A DNA stretch of 64,000 bases from Parapristionchus giblindavisi (lineage: Eukaryota > Nematoda > Chromadorea > Rhabditida > Diplogasteridae), in assembly GCA_943737045.1 (NCBI GenBank), contig CALSFV010000049.1, forward strand, positions 388,501 to 452,500, read 5' to 3'. This document shows, piece by piece, positions 1-10,726 of this stretch; position 1 is the stretch's first letter; the number at the start of each line of letters is the position of its first letter. The notes beneath the pieces are model-generated. The model made no database searches. It saw only the letters and a list, made by a program, of their open reading frames with translations, and was not told the DNA's origin. A program made the position numbers and the translations under genes.

Positions 1-81
1 GGGTGCTGTAGTCATAAGAGCGGAATCATTGAACCAAGCCTTTAAAGATCCGTGCTATAAGATTACAGTAACCCATTTAGA

Positions 82-237
82 CTACGGATACTGTGACAGC
101 AACAAACCGTCGTAGGAGTAGCTGGAGAAACTGTAGGCATTGCTTTCTTCTTCTTTGAACATGCGGTCAAAGGAATAAGGGCAAGAGCGGCAGTTGAACA
201 CATCACGATGATGGGATTCCAATAACCTCAAGATCGT
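82..237 (-). CDS. Possible terminal exon, Cys-containing, unrecognised
   Basis: An open minus-strand frame ends at a TAG at 84-82. It reads through a segment with a CRSCPYSF motif, His residues just before it and an acidic/Ser-Tyr tail. The F-x-C-x-x-C spacing resembles half of a C2H2 zinc finger, but no downstream His pair follows. No clear acceptor was identified and the gene would lie towards higher coordinates, where only MITE sequence is seen. It may be a decayed exon. Low confidence. Confidence 0.2.
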   Translation of the reverse strand, partial: TILRLLESHHRDVFNCRSCPYSFDRMFKEEESNAYSFSSYSYDGLLLSQYP

Positions 238-261
238 AGAGTTATGATAGACGAATTTGTA

Positions 262-335
262 TCAACGAGTATCGTTAGCTTTAGAGAACAAAGAAATAGT
301 GTGTGAAATGGAGAGACCGAGGGTTGTGGGAGATG
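262..335 (+). repeat. M2 MITE fragment
   Basis: Partial, diverged copy of the M2 family described at 7791-7905: the segment with AGAGAACAAAGAAATAGTGTG followed by GAGAGACCGAG matches its centre. Confidence 0.45.
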
Positions 336-1169
336 GATACCTGGGACAAGATTGATCTCCATGTTGGGAAAGTAGAACGAAATGAATGACATTGGATGCC
401 GACCGTCTCCTACGATGGGAAGACGAATGAATGAAGTGAACGAACGATGAGAACAAATGGATAATGGTGAATGAAGAATTTGAATAAGTGGTGATGAATC
501 ACAAGTATATATTTAATTAAATTAAAAGCATTATGATAAGTTATCTATAATATGCGTGAACAAAAAGAGTTTTCTCCTTGTCATTCATTCAGTAATCAAC
601 ACTAGTGCAGAAGTTTCTTTCGTCATGTTGTTTATACGGTAATTGTATCGTACAAGTCATATGCTTTCCATGTTGTTTCGCAAAAAAAGCAATACACATT
701 TATTTTTGAACAGTTTACAACCCTTTGCCTTCTTACAGATCATTCATGTAGGTTTTTGTTCTTCATTATCAATAATTATGTCGTTCAGTGGCGCCGTCCC
801 TTGAGCGTACTCTCTTATAAGAGGTTCTGTTTTGACAAAATGACTGCTTATTGTTAGAACAGAACTTCAGAAATTGAATTTCTTACTTATCAAGAGGATT
901 TTTCGCCGATATTTCATATTATAACGAAAAAATAAATAAATAAAATATAACTTTAGGTACATTTTCTGTGTGAGTAGTAGAGCAGACCATGACCGCGGGG
1001 AGCCCGTTGACCCGGATGGTGACACGGGGGGGGGGTCACCGTCGTCTCAGATGAGGTAGTGAAGCACCTTAAAACACGGCTTTCGGGTATTCAACCCATC
1101 ATAAGTGACTAATTGCATAGAAATGTCACACATTCGGCAAATTCAAGAGCGAATCTCTCTGAACCCGAG
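336..1169. other. Intergenic, nothing recognised
   Basis: AT-rich sequence with several AATAAA-like strings near 930-945 and a G-run at 1027-1035. No open frame with coding character, RNA gene or long inverted repeat was seen. Confidence 0.5.
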
Positions 1170-1250
1170 CGTATTTGAAACTCTCCGCTCTGGTCCCACT
1201 CTCTCGCTTTCTTTGTCTATGAAAGAACGATGCCAGAGCGGAGAGTAGCA
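1170..1250. repeat. M1 MITE copy
   Basis: First of about 18 copies of a palindromic MITE called M1 here. Full copies are 105-125 bp, with outer arms reading roughly GGCACACCCCGAGCTAATTT and inner arms CTCCGCTCTGGCAACACTCT facing AGAGTGTTGCCAGAGCGGAG. The loop usually contains TCTTTGTCTACGAGA. This copy keeps the inner arms only. No ORF, so non-autonomous. Confidence 0.75.
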
Positions 1251-1261
1251 TTAGTGCCTTT

Positions 1262-1560
1262 ATAGAATCATTCATTACATTTTACCATTTTAACGATGGG
1301 GACATTCACGAGTTTTTTTCGTAATAAACATAAAACTGTTCGGGTAGAATGAAAGAGATTCATAACACCAACCGAAAGTCATGTCTGATATTGATTTACG
1401 AGATTTTTGAAGCTCGCTATTTTGAAAGTGCAACTTTATGTAAGAGCATTAATAAAGCTCCTATCCGATTTGCATACTTGGTTCTCTCATTGTCTATAAT
1501 AATATTTATTTATGTGGTGACAGTGGCGGAAAACAAATACAAATAGGGTGAAATCTATAG
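1262..1560. repeat. Dispersed repeat (also at 31787-32030)
   Basis: The segment with GTTCGGGTAGAATGAAAGAGATT and flanks recurs, diverged, at 31787-31900 (CGAGTTTTTTCGTAA, CTGTTCGGGTAGAAAGATAGA). Both copies continue with CTCGCTATTTTGAAAGTG-type sequence. No coding function seen. Confidence 0.5.
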
Positions 1561-1756
1561 TGCACATAAAATACTATGTCGCAACTGTGGCAACATAAGA
1601 CAATAGAGTGATAGATTAGAGTGATAGGACAGATTCAACGAAGATTTAACAGTTCTACTAAAAGATTTGGAATTAGGGCAAATAATACAACTATTAGGTA
1701 ACGAGTTCTATCGCTTGAATTTCTCTACTTTATGAGAAATATTCCCCGTGTTAAAT

Positions 1757-1865
1757 GCACACCACGAACAAATTAAACTCTCCGCTCTGGCCACACTCTC
1801 TTACATACAAAGAAAGCGAGAGAGTGTTGACAGATCGTAGAGTTTCATATTGCACTGGGTGTGCG
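1757..1865. repeat. M1 MITE copy
   Basis: Near full length: outer CACACC arm at left, inner GCTCTGGC arm, CGAGAGAGTGTTG return arm, and GGGTGTGCGC at right. The loop is rearranged. Confidence 0.75.
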
Positions 1866-1900
1866 CTTTTTCTCGTTGTGGGAGTACGTCATCAGAGGCC

Positions 1901-2038
1901 GTATCCATGAACGTTGGCAAACCGTTTGCCGACAAACGTGACGTCACAAGCGTAGGGGGAGGATCACTGGCAAATGCATCCGCCTACGATTGTGACGTCA
2001 CGTTTGCCGGCAAACGGTTTGCCAACGTTCATGGATAC
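1901..2038. repeat. Foldback with paired CRE-like TGACGTCA sites
   Basis: Nearly perfect inverted repeat of about 58 bp per arm. The left arm begins GTATCCATGAACGTTGGC and the right arm ends GCCAACGTTCATGGATAC. Each arm contains the palindrome TGACGTCA, the consensus CREB/ATF site. Looks like a MITE; flanking duplication unclear. Confidence 0.8.
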
Positions 2039-2134
2039 CTATACAGGTGTCTCTTTCTTTAAAAATAGTGCGAACATTGTGGTGTTGATATTGTTCTGAG
2101 CCAGAATATAACGAACTGTACAATATGTACTTAA

Positions 2135-2553
2135 CAAGGGAACTATCCCAACTTAATGTGGCCATATGATATGGGAATAATTTACCTGAATCAGTTTTCG
2201 ATGCTGATTACGAATCCGTTTTCAAACGTTGCCCAATCGAGCTGAGATTCAAGAAAATCGATATTCAAATTCGCTAGTTTATTCGGAAATTCGTGAGACT
2301 TCCCATATAAACCATCCCAATGCGCTCATAAACTCATCCATTAATTATCCAAACACCTCCTGCTGTAATTTAGTAGATATTGTAGGTAAGTTGTGAATTT
2401 TCGAATCAAATAGTCGAATTTCAAGATCGATTTTCTCAAATCTCTGCTCGATTGGGCAACGTTTGATAACGGATTCGTAATCAGCATCGAAAACTGATTC
2501 AGGTAAATTATTCCCATGTCATATGGCCACATTAAGTTGAGAGAGTTCCCTTG
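2135..2553. mobile_element. CAAGGGAA foldback element F0, TSD TAA
   Basis: Ends are CAAGGGAACT at left and GAGTTCCCTTG at right, flanked by TAA at 2132-2134 and 2554-2556. The arms (about 140-200 bp) share AACTTAATGTGGCCATATGA and the stretch around GATGCTGATTACGAATCCG. No ORF. Smallest clear member of the family described under findings. Confidence 0.8.
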
Positions 2554-2556
2554 TAA

Positions 2557-4303
2557 GTATTTATCACAATGCATTATACATGACTCATTACATATCCTAT
2601 GAATCATGAACATGAATCATCTCCATGGATAAACACACTGTTCGGCCTATGGAGATTTCCGCTGATTGCTGAAAATGAACAATATCTGAAGAAAATGAAC
2701 AGAACATTATACAATATCTGAACAATATGTGACTTAATTGTCACAGTTATTTTCGCTTCTTCTTATTTTATCATTAATACTATTAACGACTTTCTTCAAT
2801 TCTGTCATTAAATTGAAAGATGCGATACACATTTATTATTATTATTATTATTATCTAAATAATAAATCAAGGGATTAGTTAAGTCAATAAATCGATTAAT
2901 GAACAGAGTACGATAACCGAAAGATGATTGCCAATTATTGCGAACAGGGGAGGTATAGGTTTCAGTAGAACAGAAAGCGGACAGGGGAATTATAACAGAA
3001 CGGGAAGAGCGAAAGAGGACACTACATTATGAGAGAATCAGAGAACGAACAGACAATTGTTACACCACCTCCCATGATCGAGAGACAACGTACTTTGAAG
3101 AGGACCAGACGGTTAGAGTGACGAGATAGAAGAGGTACTTGAGAGAGCACAGGGATATAGGCAGAGTTACTAGGGACAATAGGATTAGCGAGAGTACAGA
3201 CAGGCAGAGTGGCACTAGTGATCACAGAATATGAGGTACTTTGAGAGACAGTGGAGAGTGAAAGTGGTTAGAGACACAAGCTAATGAAGAGAGCGCAGAC
3301 GGTTAGACAATAACGAGAGAGTACAGGGGACGTGAGAGAGTGCAGGCACGAAAGACGGACAAGAGATAATACACCTTGGAGAGGTCGAATGGAGTGAGAC
3401 GAAAACTTTTCGTGACGTTCTCCTAAACAATAGACATACTTGTTCTAAGCGAGTACCGCCACCGCTCCTTTTCTTGACACTTGATAGGTGCTAGACAATT
3501 GTCCGGTGCTTTTCAATCGATAATTATTAATCGATAATTATCAATCGATAATTATTGCTTTCGGTTCATCGCATATCCGCATTGCCACTAATTATCTTCT
3601 TTTATGTGTCCTTCACTCGCATCCACTATTCATTTTTTTTTTCTTTATAGGAATTATTTTTTCATGTAACACAATAATAATAGAATATCAAAATAGCCCT
3701 CGAAAACTTTATGTACTTTGTTCGTCCAAAAGGCCTGTTTGTCGAAACGGTCCTAATTTTCCAAAGTCTTCTAGGAGTGCACTCAACTGTTGGTCCTTTC
3801 TCTGTAGTCGAGAGTGGGGAGAGAATAGTCCAACCACCGCATAGAGAAATGCAGAAGGACGTCACACAAATATTCGTCTATTTCTTATCATCGGTTCCAA
3901 ACGCGTTCACATCATAAATAATCCCGTTACTTTTATGATTTCGCCCCATTATTCAGCGTGTAATCAATCAATCTCTCCACGTTCTAATTTGATATCAATA
4001 GGGTCAATATCGACGATATTCTTTCATCGTGAAGGTGGTGGTTACACTGTTGTTCATTCACTGTAAACAACATTCTCTATTGGTAGTGTCCCGAGCATCG
4101 AGAAAAGAAAAGAAAAAGGGCGATAGAATGAGTTTTCTTGCTTTTCGTCTCTTTTCGCAGTTTCTAACCCAAGCATCATTCCCTTCCACAGGCCCAATTG
4201 AAATCCTTTGCAATCATCCTCAAAACAGTACTCTTGATTCTCGTTACCATTATTTGTCTCGTTTCGTGCGTTATTAAGTTGACGAAATATATAATATAAC
4301 ACG
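2557..4303. other. Intergenic, low-information sequence
   Basis: Contains a purine-rich stretch (about 2990-3390), short ATT repeats at 2829-2853, and a direct repeat of ATCGATAATTATT units at 3518-3556. No convincing exon, RNA or transposon end seen. Confidence 0.45.
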
Positions 4304-4452
4304 TGCACTAGGTCGAAAAACAACCGATGAATAATAACCGACTAAATGATAACCATTTGTATATTTTATCTATTCATTAAAGCTTGTCTCTCATGTCCAA
4401 ATGGTTATCATCCGGTCTGTTATTATTCATTGGTTCTCATTCGACCAAGTGC
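4304..4452. repeat. MITE with GGTCGAA inverted ends
   Basis: Arms GCACTAGGTCGAAAAACAACC and the complement of GGTTCTCATTCGACCAAGTGC enclose a second inverted pair (GATAACCATTTG / CAAATGGTTATC). Related to the element at 25412-25530, which has similar GAGAACC arms. Confidence 0.65.
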
Positions 4453-4661
4453 CTAACACGCCGCCATTTTACCGTTTCATGTCGTCCTGATATCTGATCA
4501 TACTGAAATATTTTCAGTTATTTACGGAGTGGCTTAAATATTTTATAGAAAATGATAAACTGCTATTTCTATAGTTATAATTATATTATCATTATCTGTT
4601 AATTCAACCTTACTACCTCGTTGTGGTATTGTATTTATGTGTCCCTAATGTATGTCTCGAT

Positions 4662-6005
4662 CAGGGCTGGGATTTTTTGTTTGGTAATTTTTTTTGTTTT
4701 TTTGGTTTTTTTGGGTTTTTGAGAATTTTTTGTTTGGTATTTTTTGTTTGGTTTTTCTGCAAAAACCAAAAAATAGCAAAAAAAAATCGGATAAAGAAAA
4801 TTTACACAAATTTGCTTGAAAATTTAGTTTATGATCAGTTTTGTTGTTCATTTTTCACCGTAAGACAATAATGGTGAGTCTAATATTACGGAATAGTGTT
4901 AAAGAAGGGGATTTTTTTTCTTGAGTGACTATACTTGTCAGGCAGGGCTATAGATGGCATCTATATACCTGAATACAAAACCAATATTATCTCAAATTAT
5001 GGATGCCCCGGAATACCGTAATCCGACAGGAAAGTTCGTTGTTGCGCCAAGGAAATGCTAGAGACCTTTCGAATTTGAAAGCTGAATATAGAGAAAATCG
5101 TAAACGGGAATCCAAACCGGCGTGGTGCGGTTACAAGCGCTGATTACTATCCACTGCTACACGGGCTACGCTTTTGGCCTTTCGAATCTATTAGAGAATA
5201 CAGAATGTCACATAAGTGGTCCCACGTTCTTCATGATGATAGCGCACCTCACACATTTTCATACCCTCACAAGGTGAGGATCGACCCACTCTATACGGCT
5301 CTTTTTAGCATCTACCCACTATATAAGGGTCCTTTTTTAAGCTAATAATTACAATTCAACCGAAAAACAACGAAATCGACGCACTATATAAAAATAAAAC
5401 GGTGAGGGTGCCGAAAATGTATGGCGCACCCTCAATTTCCTGATTCCACTACTTTAACTAATCAATAAAATGCTGCCGATAACAAATCGGCAACGAATTT
5501 GTCTTCTATGTTTGTTTTAGTTGTTGATTTTAAGAATTTTGACTCTGAATAAAGAATAGTTGCTATTTAAAGGATGAGCAACACGAGATATTGACCGTAT
5601 AAAGTACACTTGTTTATTTGGTACGAGAGTAGCCAACCACTCCCACAAGACTTTCTTGTTTTACATGGTTCAGAAACTATGCCGATCTCTTTTATATATA
5701 ATATAGCGCGCGGCGAAGGTCAGCCGGGTTAGAGAGAGGCAGCGGAGAGACAATCGAGAGGCGGGGCGAGATGTAGAAGGCTACATCTCGATCGCCTCTC
5801 GATTGTGACTTCCGTTCGTTAGCACCATTTGTCATTTTCTTATGCAAGTACATTTTATACGCACAATAATGTTAAAATTTTCTCCGAACAATGGGAAAAA
5901 TTAATTATTTAATTTTTTTTGTTTTTTTTTGTTCGGTGAGAAATTTTTTTTGTTGAACCCAAACAAAAAATTTTTTGGTCGAAATAATTTTTTGTCCCAG
6001 CCCTG
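4662..6005. mobile_element. Non-autonomous hAT-type element, 8-bp TSD
   Basis: Terminal inverted repeat CAGGGCTGGGA ... TCCCAGCCCTG with a perfect 8-bp target duplication GTCTCGAT at 4654-4661 and 6006-6013. CAGGG-type ends and 8-bp duplications are typical of hAT. Subterminal T-runs with GTTTGG motifs face each other. No transposase frame is present. Internal parts are shared with other repeats: 4900-5250 with 22700-23060, and 5590-5870 with 43690-43972 and 56150-56350. The right end lies about 64 bp from the start codon of the next gene. Confidence 0.85.
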
Positions 6006-6069
6006 GTCTCGATGTATCTCATTATCATTTTTACCTGAAAAGCACATAAAGATATTATTATTATTTAAG

Positions 6070-9000
6070 ATGCGGATAGTCCTTCTATCAATACTTCCGC
6101 TATGCTCGGTCGCTCTAGAATGTTATGATGTAAGTTTGGCTTTACAATGAAAGCTGTTTTGAAGTACTCAGCTCTAGTGACAATGCTATTGAGGTTAACA
6201 TTGAAGCAACTTTATCAAATGATTAATGTGTGTTTCGTAGCTGGGAAATTTTCCATGAAATTTCTCGATTCCGTACTCTTGTGCCTCTATAATAACCACA
6301 ACCACAATCTAATATAATGATGAACCATAATGTTGTATGTACAAACTAAAAAGTGGCGCATTTTAGTCTTACAATTCTTGTTCTTTTCCTTAATTCTATT
6401 CATTCATATTAATTATGTGGTCGTTCCATGGTGATGAATCAATCTATATCCACTTTCCCTTGTCACTTCTTTCATTCACAAGGCCGTACTGTTCCCGTCT
6501 CTGAATGAAACGGATACACAACTTCGCGCAATTTCTTGAGATATCATATTGTTAGAGGAAGGGATCAAATTCGCTCAATGATTATCTTGAACCTGACGAC
6601 ACCAACATTCAAAATGAAATTCATTGACAAATTTTTTTTTAAATTACAAAATTCATGATAATGGGGGTTCTGATATCTTATTTATTGTACTAGAAGGATA
6701 TGACGTGCTCAGAAAGAAAATCAACAAAGGTAATGCATTCATTTCAGGGCTATCGCCTTCTAGCGACAGGATCCGTAGGTACAACGACAACGAAGTGCGA
6801 TGGTCAGCCATTTATACTTAGCTCAAAACTCATGAAAACAAAAGAAAAAAATAGAGTAAAATCTCTCCTCTTTCTACGCACTCTATCGCCCCTTTCCTTT
6901 TCTTTTCGTGATTTTAGAACACCACATAACTGTTGATTTTTTGTAGAAAGTTTGCAATTAGTTTACGAAAGTTGAACTCGATTTTTTGCATAATCATCAA
7001 AAATTGTTTCGACATTACAAAATTTTATAAATATAATACAATTAAAATTGTGAATGTGCATTTAAGGTTGGCGCGATCAATGCTACAACATGACCGCCTC
7101 AGCCGGATTTATTATTGACGCAGTCAAAGGAGGATGTTCCACTTGGAGATGCATGGTTTGTTCTTTCATCAAGAGCAAATCATATATAAGCCTAAACCTA
7201 ATTTTTAACCTTAAACTTGATTTGACTTGGATATTTTTTTGAAAATAATTTATTGATTTTCTTGTCGATGACCTACCGTACTTTCAGCTCGCCTCTGATC
7301 GTTGCATCGGCACAACTTTCCAAGTATGTTTATACTTTTTTGCGTTGTATAAATTAGTACGGTATTTTCACACACCAAACTTATTTAACTATTCACTTTG
7401 ACCAACCTCTCTCGCTGGAAAAAAAACGAGAGAGTGGTGCCAGAGTGGAAAGCTTCAAGTTAAGGTTGGGCGTGCCTTTCACCCGCGCTTCAAGCTGCTT
7501 GAAATCGATTGAATACATTGATTATTTTTTGATTATTGATTAGTATTTTTTTCATCCATTTAAATCTTGGGCAAATTTTAAACTCTTGACTCTCGCCCTT
7601 TCTTTATCTCCGAGAGAGAGCGTAGAGTAAAGTTAGCTTGTGGTGTGTCCTTCAAGAGAGCAGTAGTTTCTTTTTGGAGTTGGTTTTAAGAATCAGATAA
7701 TGCGACCTGATCCATTCATGACTGCTGTGCACATAGATGACGCATAATCTTTGGGTAGGCAAAGTGGGAAAAACAATAAAATATCATCTTTAAAGGGAGA
7801 GTGACCTCTCTCAATGGTCTCTTCATTGCGCACACTATTTCTCTGTTCTCTAACAACGAGAGAGCGTAGAGAGTTGAAGAGGCCGTTGACAAAGGTTTCG
7901 GTCCCTTTAAACACCCGAACTATTTTTATTCTCCGCGTTGGAAATTGTAGTCAAAGAGAGCTAGAGTGTTTGGCCAGGAACGAGCAATGGGCTCTGTTCT
8001 ACTTTACGGGTCCCATGGAAGTTTACCGGTCCCAAGAAAGTTTACGGGTCCCATGAAAGTTTACCGGTCCAAAGAAATTTTAACGGTCCCAAGAAATTTT
8101 AACGGTCCCAAGAAATTTTAACGGTCCCATAAAACTTTACCGGTCCCATGAATCGGAAATAATAATTAGTTTTTTTTCTGCATACTATTTTTTCATTGCA
8201 TTTTGATAGTAACAACTCAATTACTCATTAGAGTTTATCGTGCACTAAAGGAGATAACGGCTAATTGATAGAGAGATGTGGGGTGATATATCTACTTCTG
8301 AACAACACATTGAATCTTCAATCTCTCGATTACATGACAAATGCTGATATGGACATATAAACGTACTCATTCATCCTATTACTGGCACAGAGTATTGAAT
8401 GAAGTTATGAAAATCTTAGAGCGCTTACTTTTCCTGAATTTTCTACTCGTATGTTAACGGTAAAGTTTTATGGGACCGGTAAAGTTTTATGGGACCGTTA
8501 AAATTTCTTGGGACCGGTAAACTTTCATGGGACCCGTAAACTTTCTTGGGACCGGTAAACTTCCATGGGACCCGTAAACTTTCTTGGGACCGGTAAACTT
8601 CCATGGGACCCGTAAAGTAGAACAGAGCCCATTGCTCGTTCCTGGCCAAACACTCTAGCTCTCTTTGACTACAATTTCCAACGCGGAGAATAAAAATATT
8701 CGGGTGTTTAAAGGAACAGGAACGAGCAATGCGTGTGCCTTTAAATCACAGTATCTTTCTGATAAGTTCCAAGTTTACTTATAATAGCATTCGGTATATG
8801 TTAGGCTATATGAGTGTTTAAAAAAAGCTTAAAAGGACACAATTGCAGGGTATTCCCGTCTCGCTGTGCTGCTGCAGTGGAGATCGCTGCAATATCGGCT
8901 CTGGAAGGTACGTTATTTATTATATGTTTTCATTAATGTTTGCTTTATCTTCCAATTAATATAATCAAACAATGATATACGTACAAAATTTCACATCAAA

Positions 9001-10359
9001 ACGCACTGAATGTCCACGCTTCCGCTTCTCACTTTCTGTCTGTTGTTACGCTTTAAAAAATACCGTAGCTGAAGGGGTTACGGTAGATTTCTTCATACAA
9101 CACAGAAACTACCGTAACCTGATCTGGGGATTATTTGGTTCTGCTATTTACCTTTAGTGAAACAGGGACACATCTATGTCATTAGGACCACTATTCTACT
9201 GTAAGGCCGATCACTTTTGCACGCTTGGTCATTTCAAACCCATAGACGTACTTGCAATGTGTTTGAATCCAATTTGACTAAAAATAAGCCTAACTAGTAG
9301 GCACTGTAAAATAAGCACACTTGTATTACACTGTAGCATACTTGAAGTACACGTTCCATGAAACACGTTCAAACACGTTCAAACACGTTCAAACACGTTG
9401 CAAGTACAATTCCGGTTTCGACATAGCACTCGCTTTTCTCTTCCAGATATGTCGTTGACGACGACGACGAAGATGACGACGACTCATTCTTCTCCATCTT
9501 CCAACATCCCCTAGTGGGCGTGGCTACGGCTGCAGCGTCCACCATCCTCTCCAACAAGTCGCCTACCCGATCCCGAACCAACCCCATCATCGCCTACTTC
9601 TTACCATCTTGGCTCGGGTCACTCGTACCGAACTGGATCGGGTATATGATACCATCGTCGGTTTGGGACTCGGTCCGGGAGTACGTAGCCGTGAAGGTCT
9701 ACGACTGCGCCCTGTGGATGGGATGGATCAAGATGGAGAAGGTGGATAAGGTCGAGGTATGTATGAATCCGATCGAGATTCAAAGGGAGCGGACCAAGGC
9801 TAAGATCGAGAAGGCCCAGAAGAAGATCAAAGAGAAGCAAGAAGAGTCTAAACGACGTTCCAAGGAGTACAAGGAACAGATTGAACGAAACGTTGAAGAA
9901 TACAAGCGGAAAAATGAGGAACGCAAGCAAGAAATCAAAGAGAAAATCGAAGAAAAACGGAGGGAACATGAGTGGAAGATGGAAGAAGCGAGACTAGAGG
10001 CCGAGCGACGGAGAGAAGAGGTCAAAGAAAAGATCGAGGAAAAGAAGCGCGAAGCGGAGTGGAAAAAGGAACAAGCCAAATGGGAACACGAAAGGAGAAA
10101 GGAGGAGTTGAAAGAGAAGGCCGAGCAAGCGAAGCGTGACGGTGAACGACGAAGGGAAGAGCTGAATCTGAAGATTGAGGAGTCGAAACGGGAAAATGAA
10201 CGCCGAAAAGAGGAGCTTAAATTGAAAATCGAAGAGGCAAAACGCGACCATGAACAGCGAAAAGAGAAAATTAAACAGAAAGCCGAGGAGGCTAAGCGAG
10301 AACATGAGCGTAGGAAGGAGGAGAAGAAGCGCGAGCGAGAGGATAGGAGGAGGGGCTGA
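6070..10359 (+). CDS. ET-module secreted/membrane protein with ER/K helix C-terminus (isoform 1)
   Basis: Six exons: 6070-6129, 6748-6802, 7067-7155, 7288-7323, 8849-8907, 9447-10359. Phases all agree and total 403 codons plus stop. A signal peptide (MRIVLLSILPLCSVALECYD) leads into a 10-Cys module with KCDG, QCYNMT, GCSTWRCM and CCCSGDRCN, matching the nematode ET-module/three-finger-like family and the gene at 16749-18394. The last exon adds an Asp-rich linker, a hydrophobic stretch (about YFLPSWLGSLVPNWIGYMIP) that could span the membrane, then about 190 residues of K/E/R-rich sequence predicted as a coiled coil or single alpha helix. The start directly follows TTTAAG, a likely trans-splice acceptor; the same acceptor form is used at 7061-7066. 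Exon boundaries are from motif matching, not transcripts. Ligand and function unknown. Confidence 0.8.
7372..7478. repeat. M1 MITE copy
   Basis: In intron 4 of the ET-module gene; the loop is replaced by an A-run. Confidence 0.65.
7560..7655. repeat. Diverged M1 MITE copy
   Basis: In intron 4, about 80 bp after the previous copy; only CTCTCGCC...CGAGAGAGAGCGTAGAG and the right outer arm GTGGTGTGTCCTT are recognisable. Confidence 0.5.
7791..7905. repeat. M2 MITE copy
   Basis: Reference copy for M2: begins TTTAAAGGGAGAGTGACCTC, has CAATGGTCTCTTCATTGCGC and a return arm GTTGAAGAGGCCGTTGACAAAGG, ends CCCTTTAAA. Other copies at 10798, 17685, 20575 (inverted), 49583 and 63924. No ORF. Confidence 0.75.
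7906..8712. mobile_element. Long palindrome with 23-bp tandem repeats
   Basis: Two arms of about 250 bp (7906-8160 and 8450-8712) are near-perfect inverted copies, starting CACCCGAACTATTTTTATTC and ending in its complement. Each arm carries 6-8 tandem units of about 23 bp of the form GGTCCCATGAAAGTTTACC. It lies in intron 4 of the ET-module gene and abuts an M2 copy. A non-autonomous foldback transposon; family not known. Confidence 0.75.
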
Positions 10360-10369
10360 TCTTTTGTTT

Positions 10370-10470
10370 TTGATCTTTGATCTTTGATCTTTGAAGATGC
10401 TTGTTGTTGGTGCTGATATACCGGTGATTGGCCACGTGTAAATATGCTTGTACACTTAAATAATAAAGTA
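10370..10470 (+). terminator. 3' UTR with (GATCTTT)n and AATAAA
   Basis: Just after the isoform 1 stop is a four-unit array of the heptamer GATCTTT (about 10370-10394). An AATAAA follows at about 10461-10466, a plausible polyadenylation signal for the long-helix isoform. Confidence 0.55.
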
Positions 10471-10726
10471 GTTGTTGCTGTTTTGTTGACAACAAACTAA
10501 ACTTAAGCTTGCAAAGAATCTACACAAACTTATGTAAATAGCATCGTATTGCTTTACAAAAGATATGAATCGCGTATTTTCACGAAAAGAGAAGAAAAAG
10601 AGCCGAGAGAGTGTGTAAAACAAGGAGAATTTTGCCTTATTTTCAATTACTTTCGTGACTTTTGAACGGATCATAATTAACATAATTTGAATCAATAAAC
10701 ATAATAATATGACTCATAATTTGAAG

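Noticed and set aside
4304..4452. CACTA transposon
   Set aside because: A CACTA string is at one end only; no matching right end, transposase or 3-bp duplication is seen.
9619..10495. Large minus-strand frames rich in Phe, Leu and Ser
   Set aside because: Antisense shadow of the K/E/R-rich helix exon.
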